Below are positions 11,730-19,354 of a stretch of DNA of 64,000 bases, one piece after another. The notes beneath the pieces are model-generated. The model saw only the letters and a program-made list of their open reading frames with translations, was not told the DNA's origin and made no database searches. Source of the DNA: Stenotrophomonas sp. WZN-1 (GTDB taxonomy: Bacteria; Pseudomonadota; Gammaproteobacteria; Xanthomonadales; Xanthomonadaceae); NCBI RefSeq assembly GCF_002192255.1, contig NZ_CP021768.1, positions 762,001 through 826,000 on the forward strand, read 5' to 3'. A program made the position numbers and the translations under genes. Numbering within the stretch: position 1 is the first letter of the stretch; the number at the start of each line of letters is the position of its first letter.

Positions 11730-13460
11730 ATGAGTGGATCCGCCATGCAGGAACTTGAACAGCGTCTCCAGCAACGCTTCCCCGATTGGTTCCATGGCCG
11801 CCGCGGCCAACTGGCGCGGCCATTGCTGCGCAGCGTCGGTCGCTGGTCGCGGCTGGACCAGATCGAAGCCTTCCTGCAGCGCAGCTCGGGGCTGCGTGGT
11901 TTCGGCTTCGTCGCCGCCGGCCTGGAGTTCATCGACGGCCAGTACCAGGTCGACCCGGCCGCGCTGGCCAGGATCCCGGCCACCGGCCGCCTGTTGATCG
12001 TTGCCAACCATCCCTCCGGGGCGCGGGACGCGCTGGCCCTGCTGGACGCGGTCGGCCGTATCCGGCGCGACGTGCGGATCGTGGCCAACGACCTGTTGGG
12101 GGCGATCGCGCCACTGCAGGACCTGCTGCTGCCGGTGCGCATCCTCGGTGGCAAGGCCCAGCGCGGCAGCCTGCATGCCGTCGAAGAAGCGCTGGCCGCC
12201 GAGCAGTGCGTGATCGTGTTCCCGGCCGGCGAGGTCTCGCGGCTGTCGCTGCGCGGCATCCGTGATGGTCGCTGGCAGCGCGGGTTCGTCCGCTTTGCCC
12301 GCGGGGCCGGCGCACCAGTGCTGCCGGTGCGTGTGGAGGCACGCAATTCGGCGCTGTTCTACGGCGCCTCGACCCTGTTCAAGCCGGCCGGCACCGCGCT
12401 GCTGGCGCGCGAGATGTTCACCCGTCGTGGCCGCCCGTTGCGGCTGAGCATCGGTGAGCCGATGCAGCTGGGCAAGGGCGGTGACCCGGGCGCACAGCTG
12501 CTGGCGGTACGCCGCGCGCTGTATGCGCTGGGCCGCACTGGCGCGGCCGGCAATGCCGCAGCCTGCGCAGGCCCCGAGCCGCTGGCCGCACCGGTGCCGC
12601 CCTCGCAGGTCGCCGCGGGGATTGCCGCGGCCACCCAGCTGGGCCAGACCGCCGACGGCAAGCAGATCCTGCTGGCCACCTGTACTGCCGATTCGCCGCT
12701 GCTGCTGGAGCTCGGCCGCCTGCGCGAGCTGACCTTCCGCCAGGTGGGCGAGGGCACCGGGCGCAGCCGCGACCTGGACGATTACGATCCGCAGTACGAG
12801 CACATCGTGATCTGGGACGCCGCCGCGCAGCGCATCGCCGGTGCCTACCGCATCATGCGCGGTGCGCAGGCACTGGCCCGGCACGGCCTGTCCGGGCTCT
12901 ACAGCGCGTCGCTGTTCCGCTATTCCGACGATGCGATCACCCACATTGCCGAAGGCCTCGAACTCGGCCGCAGCTTCGTGGTGCCTGATTACTGGGGCAG
13001 CCGCAGCCTGGATTACCTGTGGCAGGGCATCGGTGCCTACCTGCAGTGCCGGCCGGGCATCCGCTACCTGTTCGGCGCAGTGTCGATCAGCGCGGCGCTG
13101 CCACGCGATGCACGCGAGCAGCTGGTGGCGTACTACCAGCGCTACTACAGCGGTACCGCCGGCCTGGCCGAATCGAACCGCCCCTTCCAGTACTTCGCCG
13201 CGCCGCCGAGTTTCGGCGAGCTGGATGCAGGTGCCGCCTTCGATGTGCTCAAGGCCAACCTGGCCGCACTCGGAACCGGGGTGCCGACGCTGTACCGCCA
13301 GTACACCGATCTGTGCGAGCCGGGCGGTGCGCGTTTCCTCGCCTTCGGCGTCGACCCTGACTTCAGTGATTCGATCGACGGCCTGATCGAAGTGGACCTG
13401 TGCGCGATCCGGCCGAACAAGCGCAAACGCTACCTGCGTGACGCGGGGACGCCGGCATGA
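11730..13460 (+). CDS. olsF: Two-domain acyltransferase (PlsC-like plus GNAT/OlsB-like), candidate ornithine-lipid synthase OlsF
   Basis: 576 aa from ATG 11730 (ATG 11745 also possible; both have weak ribosome sites). N-terminal half is a PlsC-type O-acyltransferase: NHPSGARD (His94, Asp100), FPAGEVSR near 164 and a later PVRVEARN strand. From about residue 300 comes an N-acyl-amino-acid synthase-type GNAT domain with LRELTFRQVGEGTGRSRDLDDYD, LELGRSFVVPDYWGS and LFGAVSIS, the OlsB pattern. Family knowledge: OlsF fuses these two steps, N-acylating ornithine and then O-acylating the product to give the phosphorus-free ornithine lipid. The head-group amino acid is not certain. It overlaps the next gene by four bases (ATGA), suggesting coupling. 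Confidence 0.75.
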   Translation: MSGSAMQELEQRLQQRFPDWFHGRRGQLARPLLRSVGRWSRLDQIEAFLQRSSGLRGFGFVAAGLEFIDGQYQVDPAALARIPATGRLLIVANHPSGARDALALLDAVGRIRRDVRIVANDLLGAIAPLQDLLLPVRILGGKAQRGSLHAVEEALAAEQCVIVFPAGEVSRLSLRGIRDGRWQRGFVRFARGAGAPVLPVRVEARNSALFYGASTLFKPAGTALLAREMFTRRGRPLRLSIGEPMQLGKGGDPGAQLLAVRRALYALGRTGAAGNAAACAGPEPLAAPVPPSQVAAGIAAATQLGQTADGKQILLATCTADSPLLLELGRLRELTFRQVGEGTGRSRDLDDYDPQYEHIVIWDAAAQRIAGAYRIMRGAQALARHGLSGLYSASLFRYSDDAITHIAEGLELGRSFVVPDYWGSRSLDYLWQGIGAYLQCRPGIRYLFGAVSISAALPRDAREQLVAYYQRYYSGTAGLAESNRPFQYFAAPPSFGELDAGAAFDVLKANLAALGTGVPTLYRQYTDLCEPGGARFLAFGVDPDFSDSIDGLIEVDLCAIRPNKRKRYLRDAGTPA

Positions 13461-14257
13461 GCACGCTGGCGAACCTGTCGCCGCACCGGCGCGCAGTGTT
13501 CGTCTCCGACGTGCACCTGGGCTCACGTCATTGCCATGCCACCGAGCTGGCGCGGTTCCTCTCGCAGCTGCGCTGCGAACGGTTGTACCTGGTGGGCGAC
13601 ATCATCGACCTGTGGTGGATGGCGCATCGCCGCGCCAACTGGCGGCAGTCGCACAGCGAAGTCATCCAGGCCCTGCACGCGTTGCGCCGTGCAGGGACCG
13701 AGATCATCTACATCCCCGGCAACCATGACGCGTCGCTGCGCCACGTGTGCGGGCTGATGCTCCCAGCGATGCAGGTGCGCCGTCGCGCCATCCATGTGAC
13801 CGCCGATGGCCGGCGCCTGCTGGTCGCGCATGGGGACGAGTACGACGGCGTGACCCATTTCGGTGGCCTGCAGGAAAAGTTCGGCGACTGGCTGTACTAC
13901 CGCATCCTGACCGGCAACCAGGCGCTGAACGTGGTGCGGCGGCGGCTGGGCATGCGCTACTGGTCGCTTTCGGAATTCCTGAAGAAGCGCAGCGGGGCCG
14001 CCGAACGCTACATCGAGCGTTTCGTGCAGGCTGGACTGGACGACGTGCGCCGTCGCGGACTGGATGGCATCGTCTGTGGTCACATCCATCGCGCTGCGTT
14101 GATCGAACGCGATGGCCTGGTCTATGCCAACGACGGCGACTGGGTGGAGAGCCTGACCGCACTGGCCGAAGACCATGATGGTGCACTGCGCCTGCTCGAC
14201 CACAACGGCCAGACCCTGGTGGAGCTGCCGGGGGCGCGGTTGTCGCAGGTGGCGTAA
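13457..14257 (+). CDS. Calcineurin-like metallophosphoesterase, LpxH-like
   Basis: 266 aa. The five metal-binding blocks are intact: SDVHLG, GDIIDLWW, GNHD, HGDEYD and GHIH. This set with DLWW is typical of UDP-2,3-diacylglucosamine diphosphatase relatives, which act in lipid A synthesis. It is translationally coupled (ATGA) to the OlsF-like acyltransferase, so a role in membrane-lipid head-group chemistry is likely. Some members of this subfamily are LpxH2-type or of unknown substrate, so I do not assign lpxH. Confidence 0.8.
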   Translation: MSTLANLSPHRRAVFVSDVHLGSRHCHATELARFLSQLRCERLYLVGDIIDLWWMAHRRANWRQSHSEVIQALHALRRAGTEIIYIPGNHDASLRHVCGLMLPAMQVRRRAIHVTADGRRLLVAHGDEYDGVTHFGGLQEKFGDWLYYRILTGNQALNVVRRRLGMRYWSLSEFLKKRSGAAERYIERFVQAGLDDVRRRGLDGIVCGHIHRAALIERDGLVYANDGDWVESLTALAEDHDGALRLLDHNGQTLVELPGARLSQVA

Positions 14258-14278
14258 CGCGCGTCCGTCCTCCTGCAG

Positions 14279-14344
14279 GGCCGAGCCCATGCTTGGCTGA
14301 CGTGGCGCCGAACGAAGAACAGCCGAGCATGGCTCGGCTGCTAC
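14279..14344. repeat. SMAG inverted pair
   Basis: An imperfect stem (GGCCGAGCCCATGCTTGGCT) and a good one (GCCGAGCATGGCTCGGC then TGCTAC) in inverted arrangement, 20 bases apart. Confidence 0.65.
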
Positions 14345-14376
14345 ATACACCGCCTGCAAGCCGCTAGCATCGGCCA

Positions 14377-15435
14377 ATGGACTCCCTGACCCAGATCGTG
14401 CTCGGTGGCGCCGTCGCCGCTGCCATCGCCCCGCCCGGACATCGCCGTGCGGCCCTGCTGGCCGGTGCCGCGCTTGGCACCTTGCCGGACCTCGACGCCC
14501 TGTGGCTCGGTTTCACCGCAGCCGATCCGGTGGCGAACATGATCGAGCACCGCAGCTTCAGCCATTCGCTGCTGGTGCTGCCCTGGGTGGCGGCATTGAT
14601 CTGGTGGTTGTTCAAGCGCTTCGGCAATGGCCGCGTCGCGCAGTCGCCGGTGCGCTGGTTCTGGGCGATCCAGCTGGCGCTGGTCACCCATCCCGTGCTG
14701 GATGCGTTCACTGTGTATGGCACCCAGTTGTGGTGGCCGCTGCGCCCGCATCCAACCATGGGTTCCAGTGTCTTCATCATCGACCCGGGGTATACGGTGT
14801 GGCTGCTGCTGGGCTGCGTGCTGGCCTGGTTCGGTCGCGCCCGGCCCTGGGCGGGCAAGGTGCTGGGCGTGGCCCTGCTGTTCAGCAGTGGCTACCTGGG
14901 CTGGGGTCTGATCGCAAAGGCACAGGTCGACCGTGCCGCACAGCAGAGCCTGGCCGCGATGGGCCTGGGCGATGCGCCGCGCTTCTCGGTACCGATGCCG
15001 TTCAACACCCTGCTGTGGCGGGTGGTGGCGATGACGCCCAATGGCTACGTGGTGGGTGACCGCTCGCTGCTGGCCGACGACGGGCCGATGCGGTTTGAAG
15101 GCCATGCGTCCAACGTGCAGGCATTGCGCGAAGCGCAGGCCATCCCGGCGGTGCAGCAACTGCAGTGGTTCAACCGTGGCTTCATGCGTGCGCAGGTGGT
15201 GGACGGCCGGTTGCTGCTGAGTGACCTGCGCATGGGCCTGGAACCGGACTACACCTTCAACTTCGTCGTGGCCGAGCAGGCCGGTGGGCAGTGGCGGCCA
15301 ATCACGCCCGGGCAGGTGCGGGTGGATTACAGCAGTCCCGCCGCGCGCGCTGACGCCGGGCGACGGTTGGCCGCCATGTGGCAGCGGATCTGGCAGCAGC
15401 CGGCAGTCTCCGCGACCGGTGCCGCGCATCCGTAG
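14377..15435 (+). CDS. Membrane-bound metal-dependent hydrolase (YdjM family)
   Basis: 352 aa. Starts MDSLTQIVLGGAVAAAI and carries the family's conserved polar residues: DLDALWLG, EHRSFSHSLL with paired His, and THPVLDAFTVYGTQ. About five hydrophobic segments fill the first 190 residues; the last third is soluble. Family knowledge: YdjM/DUF457 proteins are predicted metal hydrolases of the inner membrane, of unknown substrate. The TAG stop is the TAG of a SMAG repeat's GTAG, so the C-terminus was probably set by repeat insertion. Confidence 0.85.
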   Translation: MDSLTQIVLGGAVAAAIAPPGHRRAALLAGAALGTLPDLDALWLGFTAADPVANMIEHRSFSHSLLVLPWVAALIWWLFKRFGNGRVAQSPVRWFWAIQLALVTHPVLDAFTVYGTQLWWPLRPHPTMGSSVFIIDPGYTVWLLLGCVLAWFGRARPWAGKVLGVALLFSSGYLGWGLIAKAQVDRAAQQSLAAMGLGDAPRFSVPMPFNTLLWRVVAMTPNGYVVGDRSLLADDGPMRFEGHASNVQALREAQAIPAVQQLQWFNRGFMRAQVVDGRLLLSDLRMGLEPDYTFNFVVAEQAGGQWRPITPGQVRVDYSSPAARADAGRRLAAMWQRIWQQPAVSATGAAHP

Positions 15436-15690
15436 ATCCACGCCATGCGTGGATGGCGGGGACGTTGGGGAAGGCAGCCACGCATGGCGTGGCTCTACTG
15501 CCTCCATCGGCAGTGCAGTGTCGCATCCCTAGATCCACGCCATGCGTGGATGGCGGGGACGTTGGGGAAGGCAGTCACGCATGGCGTGGCTCTACTGCCT
15601 CCATCGGCGGTGCAGTGTCGCATCCGTAGATCCACGCCATGCGTGGATGGCGGGGGCATCGGTGGTGGCAGCCACGCACGGCGTGGCCCA
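15433..15690. repeat. Tandem array, 97-bp unit, of SMAG pairs
   Basis: Three units (15433-15529, 15530-15626, 15627 to about 15690, the last incomplete) repeat with a period of exactly 97 bases and only a few substitutions between the first two. Each contains two palindromes in inverted orientation, GATCCACGCCATGCGTGGAT and GCCACGCATGGCGTGGC, the second followed by TCTAC. It fills the gap between two convergent genes. Confidence 0.9.
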
Positions 15691-15695
15691 CCAAA

Positions 15696-16523
15696 TCAAT
15701 ACACCGTGGCGCGGCCCTGCACGAACGAGTAGAAGAACACCGCATTCGGGTCGTTCTGCACCAGGCGGAATTCGCGACGCATGCCTTCCACGGTGTCCTC
15801 GTCCACCGAGCCGGCCTGCAGCAGCTGGTCGGCCGCCGACAGCAGCAGCTGTTCCCAGAACGCGATCATCGTCTTGCGACGGGCCGGTTCGCGGTTGTCC
15901 AGGTGGATGGTCTTGATCTCGGTATGCACGTCGCGGAAGCCCCCGGCCAGCAGCAGGTTGCCCAGCTTGGCGCCGACGAACGGATCTCCCCCGTGGTCGT
16001 ACTGGAAATCGTTGAACGCCATCCAGTAGCGCCAGATATGCGGCGAATACGGGTCGAGCAGGAACGAGGCATTCATCACCTCGGTGATGTACACCGGCGA
16101 GCCCGGCGCCAGCACGCGGCGCACTTCGCTCAGTACACGTGCTGGTGAAGGCACGTGCTCCAGCACCCAGCACAGGAACGCCGAGTCGAAGCTGCGTGCC
16201 TCGAACGGCAGTTCGCTGGCGTCGGCCTGCTGCAGGGTGTAGCGGTCGCTGCACCACGGTGTGCGCGCCAGGTTCTCGCGCGCGGTGGCCAGCTGCGTTT
16301 CGCTCAGGTCCACGCCGGTCACGTGCAGTTCCGGGAAGCGGCGCAGCAGGATCTCGGTCTGTGCGCCGACGCCGCTGCCGACTTCCAGCAGGCGCCGCGC
16401 GCCGCTGTAGTCGATCTGGCCGAAGATGCTCGATTCCAGCAGCCGGGCCTGGGTCATCAGGCGCTGCTGCTCGGTGCCGGAAAATCCGTGCAGGTAGGTC
16501 GGGGAGGAAATCGGCGGGGTCAT
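15696..16523 (-). CDS. SAM-dependent methyltransferase, class I
   Basis: 275 aa. Motif I is LLEVGSGVGAQTEILLRR, motif II VTGVDLSETQLATAREN, and the post-II acidic block is ADASELPFEARSFDSAFLCWVLEHVPSPARVLSE, the standard Methyltransf_11 arrangement. Substrate unknown; the aromatic-rich region SPHIWRYWMAFNDFQ suggests a small-molecule or lipid substrate rather than nucleic acid. Its 3' end abuts the tandem SMAG array and a SMAG pair separates it from dusB, so it is probably transcribed alone. Confidence 0.85.
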   Translation of the reverse strand: MTPPISSPTYLHGFSGTEQQRLMTQARLLESSIFGQIDYSGARRLLEVGSGVGAQTEILLRRFPELHVTGVDLSETQLATARENLARTPWCSDRYTLQQADASELPFEARSFDSAFLCWVLEHVPSPARVLSEVRRVLAPGSPVYITEVMNASFLLDPYSPHIWRYWMAFNDFQYDHGGDPFVGAKLGNLLLAGGFRDVHTEIKTIHLDNREPARRKTMIAFWEQLLLSAADQLLQAGSVDEDTVEGMRREFRLVQNDPNAVFFYSFVQGRATVY

Positions 16524-16536
16524 GGGGCGGGCTCTT

Positions 16537-16593
16537 GTAGCGTCGAGCGTGCTCGACGGCTCTGGATATTCAGTCGAGCAAGCTCGACGCTAC
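16537..16593. repeat. SMAG inverted pair
   Basis: GTAGCGTCGAGCGTGCTCGACG and GTCGAGCAAGCTCGACGCTAC, facing each other. A third weaker palindrome (ATCGAGCAGGCTCGAT) follows at about 16604. Confidence 0.75.
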
Positions 16594-16639
16594 GGTTTGA
16601 GGAATCGAGCAGGCTCGATCCGACGGCGTGGCAGTACGC

Positions 16640-17635
16640 TCAGGCAGCAGATGACAACACCGGTTCCCCGGCGATCAGGCGGTCGAAGTACTCGGTGGTC
16701 AGTGCGATCTGGCTCTGCGGATCTTCGGCGCGGTTGACCACCGCGCGGAAGGCGGCATTCTCCGGCCGGTCCTTCGCGTACCAGCCCAGGTGCTTGCGCG
16801 CGATGCGCACGCCCTGCGGTTCGCCGTAGAACGCATGCAGTGCATGCAGGTGGCCGAGCAGGATGTCGCGCACTTCCGCCAGCGACGGCGGCGGCAGCTC
16901 CTCGCCGGTGGCCAGGTAGTGCGCCACCTCGCGGAAGATCCACGGCCGGCCCTGCGCAGAGCGACCGATCATCACTGCATCCACGCCGGTTTCCTTCAGG
17001 ACGTACGCGGCCTTCTGCGGCGAATCGATGTCACCGTTGGCGATCACAGGGATGCGAAGCGCAGCCTTGATCTCGCCGATGGTGCCGTACTCGGCCTGGC
17101 CGGTGTAATGCTGGTCGCGGGTGCGCCCATGCACGGCCAGCGCGGCGATGCCGCTGGCCTCGGCGATGCGGGCGATCACCGGGCCATTGCGGTGGTCGCA
17201 ATCCCAACCGGTGCGGATCTTCAGCGTGACCGGTACGTCCACCGCGTTGACCACGGCTTCGAGGATGCGCGCCACCAGCTGTTCGTCGCGCATCAGTGCC
17301 GAGCCGGCCCAGGCGTTGCACACCTTCTTGGCCGGGCAGCCCATGTTGATGTCGATGATCTGCGCGCCGTGGTCGACGTTGTAGCGCGCGGCCTCGGCCA
17401 GCTGCTGCGGCTCGGTGCCGGCGATCTGCACGCTGATCGGTGCCGGTTCGCCCTCATGGTCCATGCGATGGATGGACTTGCGCGTGTTCCAGAAGCGCGG
17501 GTCGCTGATGGTCATTTCCGAGGCGGCCAGTCCCGCACCCAGCCGTTTGCACAGCAGGCGGAAGGGCTTGTCGGTGACGCCGGCCATGGGCGCCAGCACG
17601 ACGTTGGGGGCAATGGTGTACGGGCCGATCTGCAT
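16640..17635 (-). CDS. dusB: tRNA-dihydrouridine synthase B
   Basis: 331 aa from the ATG at 17635 (MQIGPYTIAPNVVLAPMAGVTD). FMN enzyme that reduces a tRNA D-loop uridine to dihydrouridine. The proton-donor cysteine sits in NMGCPAKK at residue 100, the same position as in E. coli DusB. FMN and substrate residues follow: KIRTGW, VHGRTRDQ, VIANGDI and MIGRSAQGRPWIF. In E. coli dusB is followed by fis; here no fis is present and the gene appears alone. The open frame extends 26 codons upstream without a better start. Confidence 0.95.
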   Translation of the reverse strand: MQIGPYTIAPNVVLAPMAGVTDKPFRLLCKRLGAGLAASEMTISDPRFWNTRKSIHRMDHEGEPAPISVQIAGTEPQQLAEAARYNVDHGAQIIDINMGCPAKKVCNAWAGSALMRDEQLVARILEAVVNAVDVPVTLKIRTGWDCDHRNGPVIARIAEASGIAALAVHGRTRDQHYTGQAEYGTIGEIKAALRIPVIANGDIDSPQKAAYVLKETGVDAVMIGRSAQGRPWIFREVAHYLATGEELPPPSLAEVRDILLGHLHALHAFYGEPQGVRIARKHLGWYAKDRPENAAFRAVVNRAEDPQSQIALTTEYFDRLIAGEPVLSSAA

Positions 17636-17782
17636 GCGCCCATTGTAGGGCGCGGGCGGTGCTACGGCCGTGTCGGGCGCGGTCCGGTTCAGGCCGATCG
17701 GCACCGACCTCATGCCGTACCGGCATCAGCAGATGCTTGACGGTTGCTTCCACCGCCCCCAGGGGCGGGCGAAGGTGGGCGG

Positions 17783-18214
17783 CTAACCCAGGCCCTGCCA
17801 GGCCTGGCGGGTCCCGGCGGCGAAGGCCAGCCCCAGGGCCAGGCAGACCAGCGAGCTGACCGCCCAGAAGCGCACGCCGTTGTACCCCGGCCGGAACAAC
17901 GCCAGCCCGAAACCCATCGCCGCGCGCAGCAGCAGCAAGGCAGCAATGCCGGGCAGGACCAGGCGGCTGCCCGGCAGCGGCGAATGCCAGCCGGCGGCCG
18001 CCAGTGCATACAGGGTCCAGGTCACCAGTACGGCGGTGATGCCGGCGGTCATCAGCGGCGGCCACCAGTGCCCGGCCTGTGCCAGCCGCACCATGCGCGG
18101 GCCAGCACCGAAGTACCTGTACCACGGTGCGCCGAAGGCGATGCAGCCGATATGCAGCAGGGCCGCGACGGCACTGCCGGCGGCCGCGACCAGCAACCAG
18201 GGGAATCCGTCCAT
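17783..18214 (-). CDS. Small four-helix membrane protein of unknown function
   Basis: 143 aa from the ATG at 18214, preceded by CAGGA. Four hydrophobic segments at about residues 5-27, 50-72, 83-102 and 112-132; conserved-looking aromatic and polar residues between helices 1 and 2 (GAPWYRYFGAGPRMVRLAQAGHWWP). No enzyme motif recognised. Similar short proteins occur next to housekeeping genes in Xanthomonadaceae. Not clearly in an operon: dusB lies about 150 bases downstream on the same strand. Confidence 0.75.
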   Translation of the reverse strand: MDGFPWLLVAAAGSAVAALLHIGCIAFGAPWYRYFGAGPRMVRLAQAGHWWPPLMTAGITAVLVTWTLYALAAAGWHSPLPGSRLVLPGIAALLLLRAAMGFGLALFRPGYNGVRFWAVSSLVCLALGLAFAAGTRQAWQGLG

Positions 18215-18311
18215 GTCCTGCCCGTGAAAGGAAGCTGCGCGGATGGTGGGCGAGGGGCAGGGTGTGGGCAATGCGACAGGCGGCCGCAGGGGCTGGGAAA
18301 TGGACAAAAGA

Positions 18312-18341
18312 AAGGCCCGGATGCCTGCGCACCCGGGCCTT
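18312..18341 (-). terminator. rbsK terminator
   Basis: Stem AAGGCCCGG / CCGGGCCTT with a 12-base loop, followed on the minus strand by TCTTTTGTCC. The strongest intrinsic terminator in the window. Confidence 0.85.
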
Positions 18342-18344
18342 CCC

Positions 18345-18367
18345 ATCCACGCAGGGCGTGGATCTAC
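18345..18367. repeat. SMAG repeat overlapping the rbsK stop
   Basis: ATCCACGC-AGG-GCGTGGAT then CTAC. Read on the minus strand, the TAG of its GTAG is the stop codon of the ribokinase gene. Confidence 0.75.
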
Positions 18368-19329
18368 TTGGCTTCAGCGTCGGCCGGGGTGAAGCGCGGC
18401 ATTGCCGCAGCGGCGCCTTCCTTCTCGGTCGAGCGACCGGCGAACTGGTTGGCGAAGCGCACGTGGCGGGCGAACGGGGCATCGGCCACCTGTGCGAGCG
18501 ACGCGGCCAGCGCACCGTTGAAGGCATCACCGGCACCGGTGGTGTCGATCGCCTGCACCTGTTCGGCACCCACGCGGTAGTACGGCTGGGTATCGCCGCG
18601 CAGGTTCTCATCGGCATGCGACACGAACACACCCACCGAACCCAGGGTCACCACCACGGTACCGTTGCCGACCAGCTTGCGGCACAGCGCATGCAGGCTG
18701 GCGCCATCCAGTGCGGCCACGTCGTTGGCTTCCACGCGCTCGCCGACATGGCGGCCGAGCAGGGCGGCGAACTCGGTCTCGTTCGGGGTGATCACATCGG
18801 CCAGCTTGAGCAGACCAATGGTCGAGGGGGCGTCGGCCGGTGCGGTGTTGAGCACCGTGGTGACACCGGCTTCGCGGGCTGTGGCCAGCGCCGCTTCGAT
18901 GGTCGGTACCGGCGATTCCAGCTGCACCAGCACCACCTTGGCGGCCGTCAGCAGGGCCTGCTGCTGTTGCAGGAAGTCGGTGCTCAGCGCGGCATTGGCG
19001 CCCGGGCCGATCACGATGGTGTTGCGGCCACGGGCATCGACGTAGATGCCTGCGGTGCCGGTCGGTTCGCTGCTGGCCTCGGCGATCAGCGCGAAGCCAT
19101 CCTGTGCGGCCAGTTCGCGCGCGGTGGCGCCACCGGCGTCATCGCCCAACGCGCACACGAAGTGCGTGTCGGCGCCCGCGCGGCAGGCCGCCACGGCCTG
19201 GTTGAAGCCCTTGCCACCGGGGCCGGTGCTGTAGCGGCCGGCAATGGTCGCACCCGGTGCCGGCAGCGACTCGCACCGCCACACGTGATCGACATTGAAG
19301 GAACCGACGACAACGACACTGCTGCTCAT
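18364..19329 (-). CDS. rbsK: Ribokinase (PfkB family)
   Basis: 321 aa from ATG 19329. Phosphorylates ribose at O-5. PfkB motifs: GSFNVDHVWR at the start, GPGGKGFNQAVAACRAGA near residue 40, and the C-terminal catalytic DTTGAGDAFNGAL with the base Asp. Lies 25 bases behind a NupC-type transporter, so it probably acts on ribose released from imported nucleosides; no Rbs ABC transporter or nucleoside hydrolase is in the window. Stop codon lies inside a SMAG repeat, terminator directly after. Confidence 0.92.
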   Translation of the reverse strand: MSSSVVVVGSFNVDHVWRCESLPAPGATIAGRYSTGPGGKGFNQAVAACRAGADTHFVCALGDDAGGATARELAAQDGFALIAEASSEPTGTAGIYVDARGRNTIVIGPGANAALSTDFLQQQQALLTAAKVVLVQLESPVPTIEAALATAREAGVTTVLNTAPADAPSTIGLLKLADVITPNETEFAALLGRHVGERVEANDVAALDGASLHALCRKLVGNGTVVVTLGSVGVFVSHADENLRGDTQPYYRVGAEQVQAIDTTGAGDAFNGALAASLAQVADAPFARHVRFANQFAGRSTEKEGAAAAMPRFTPADAEAK

Positions 19330-19354
19330 AGGGAATCTTTTCTCAACCAAGGGT

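Noticed and set aside
15433..15690. CRISPR array
   Set aside because: The unit is 97 bases and nearly identical throughout, with no unique spacers and no cas genes.
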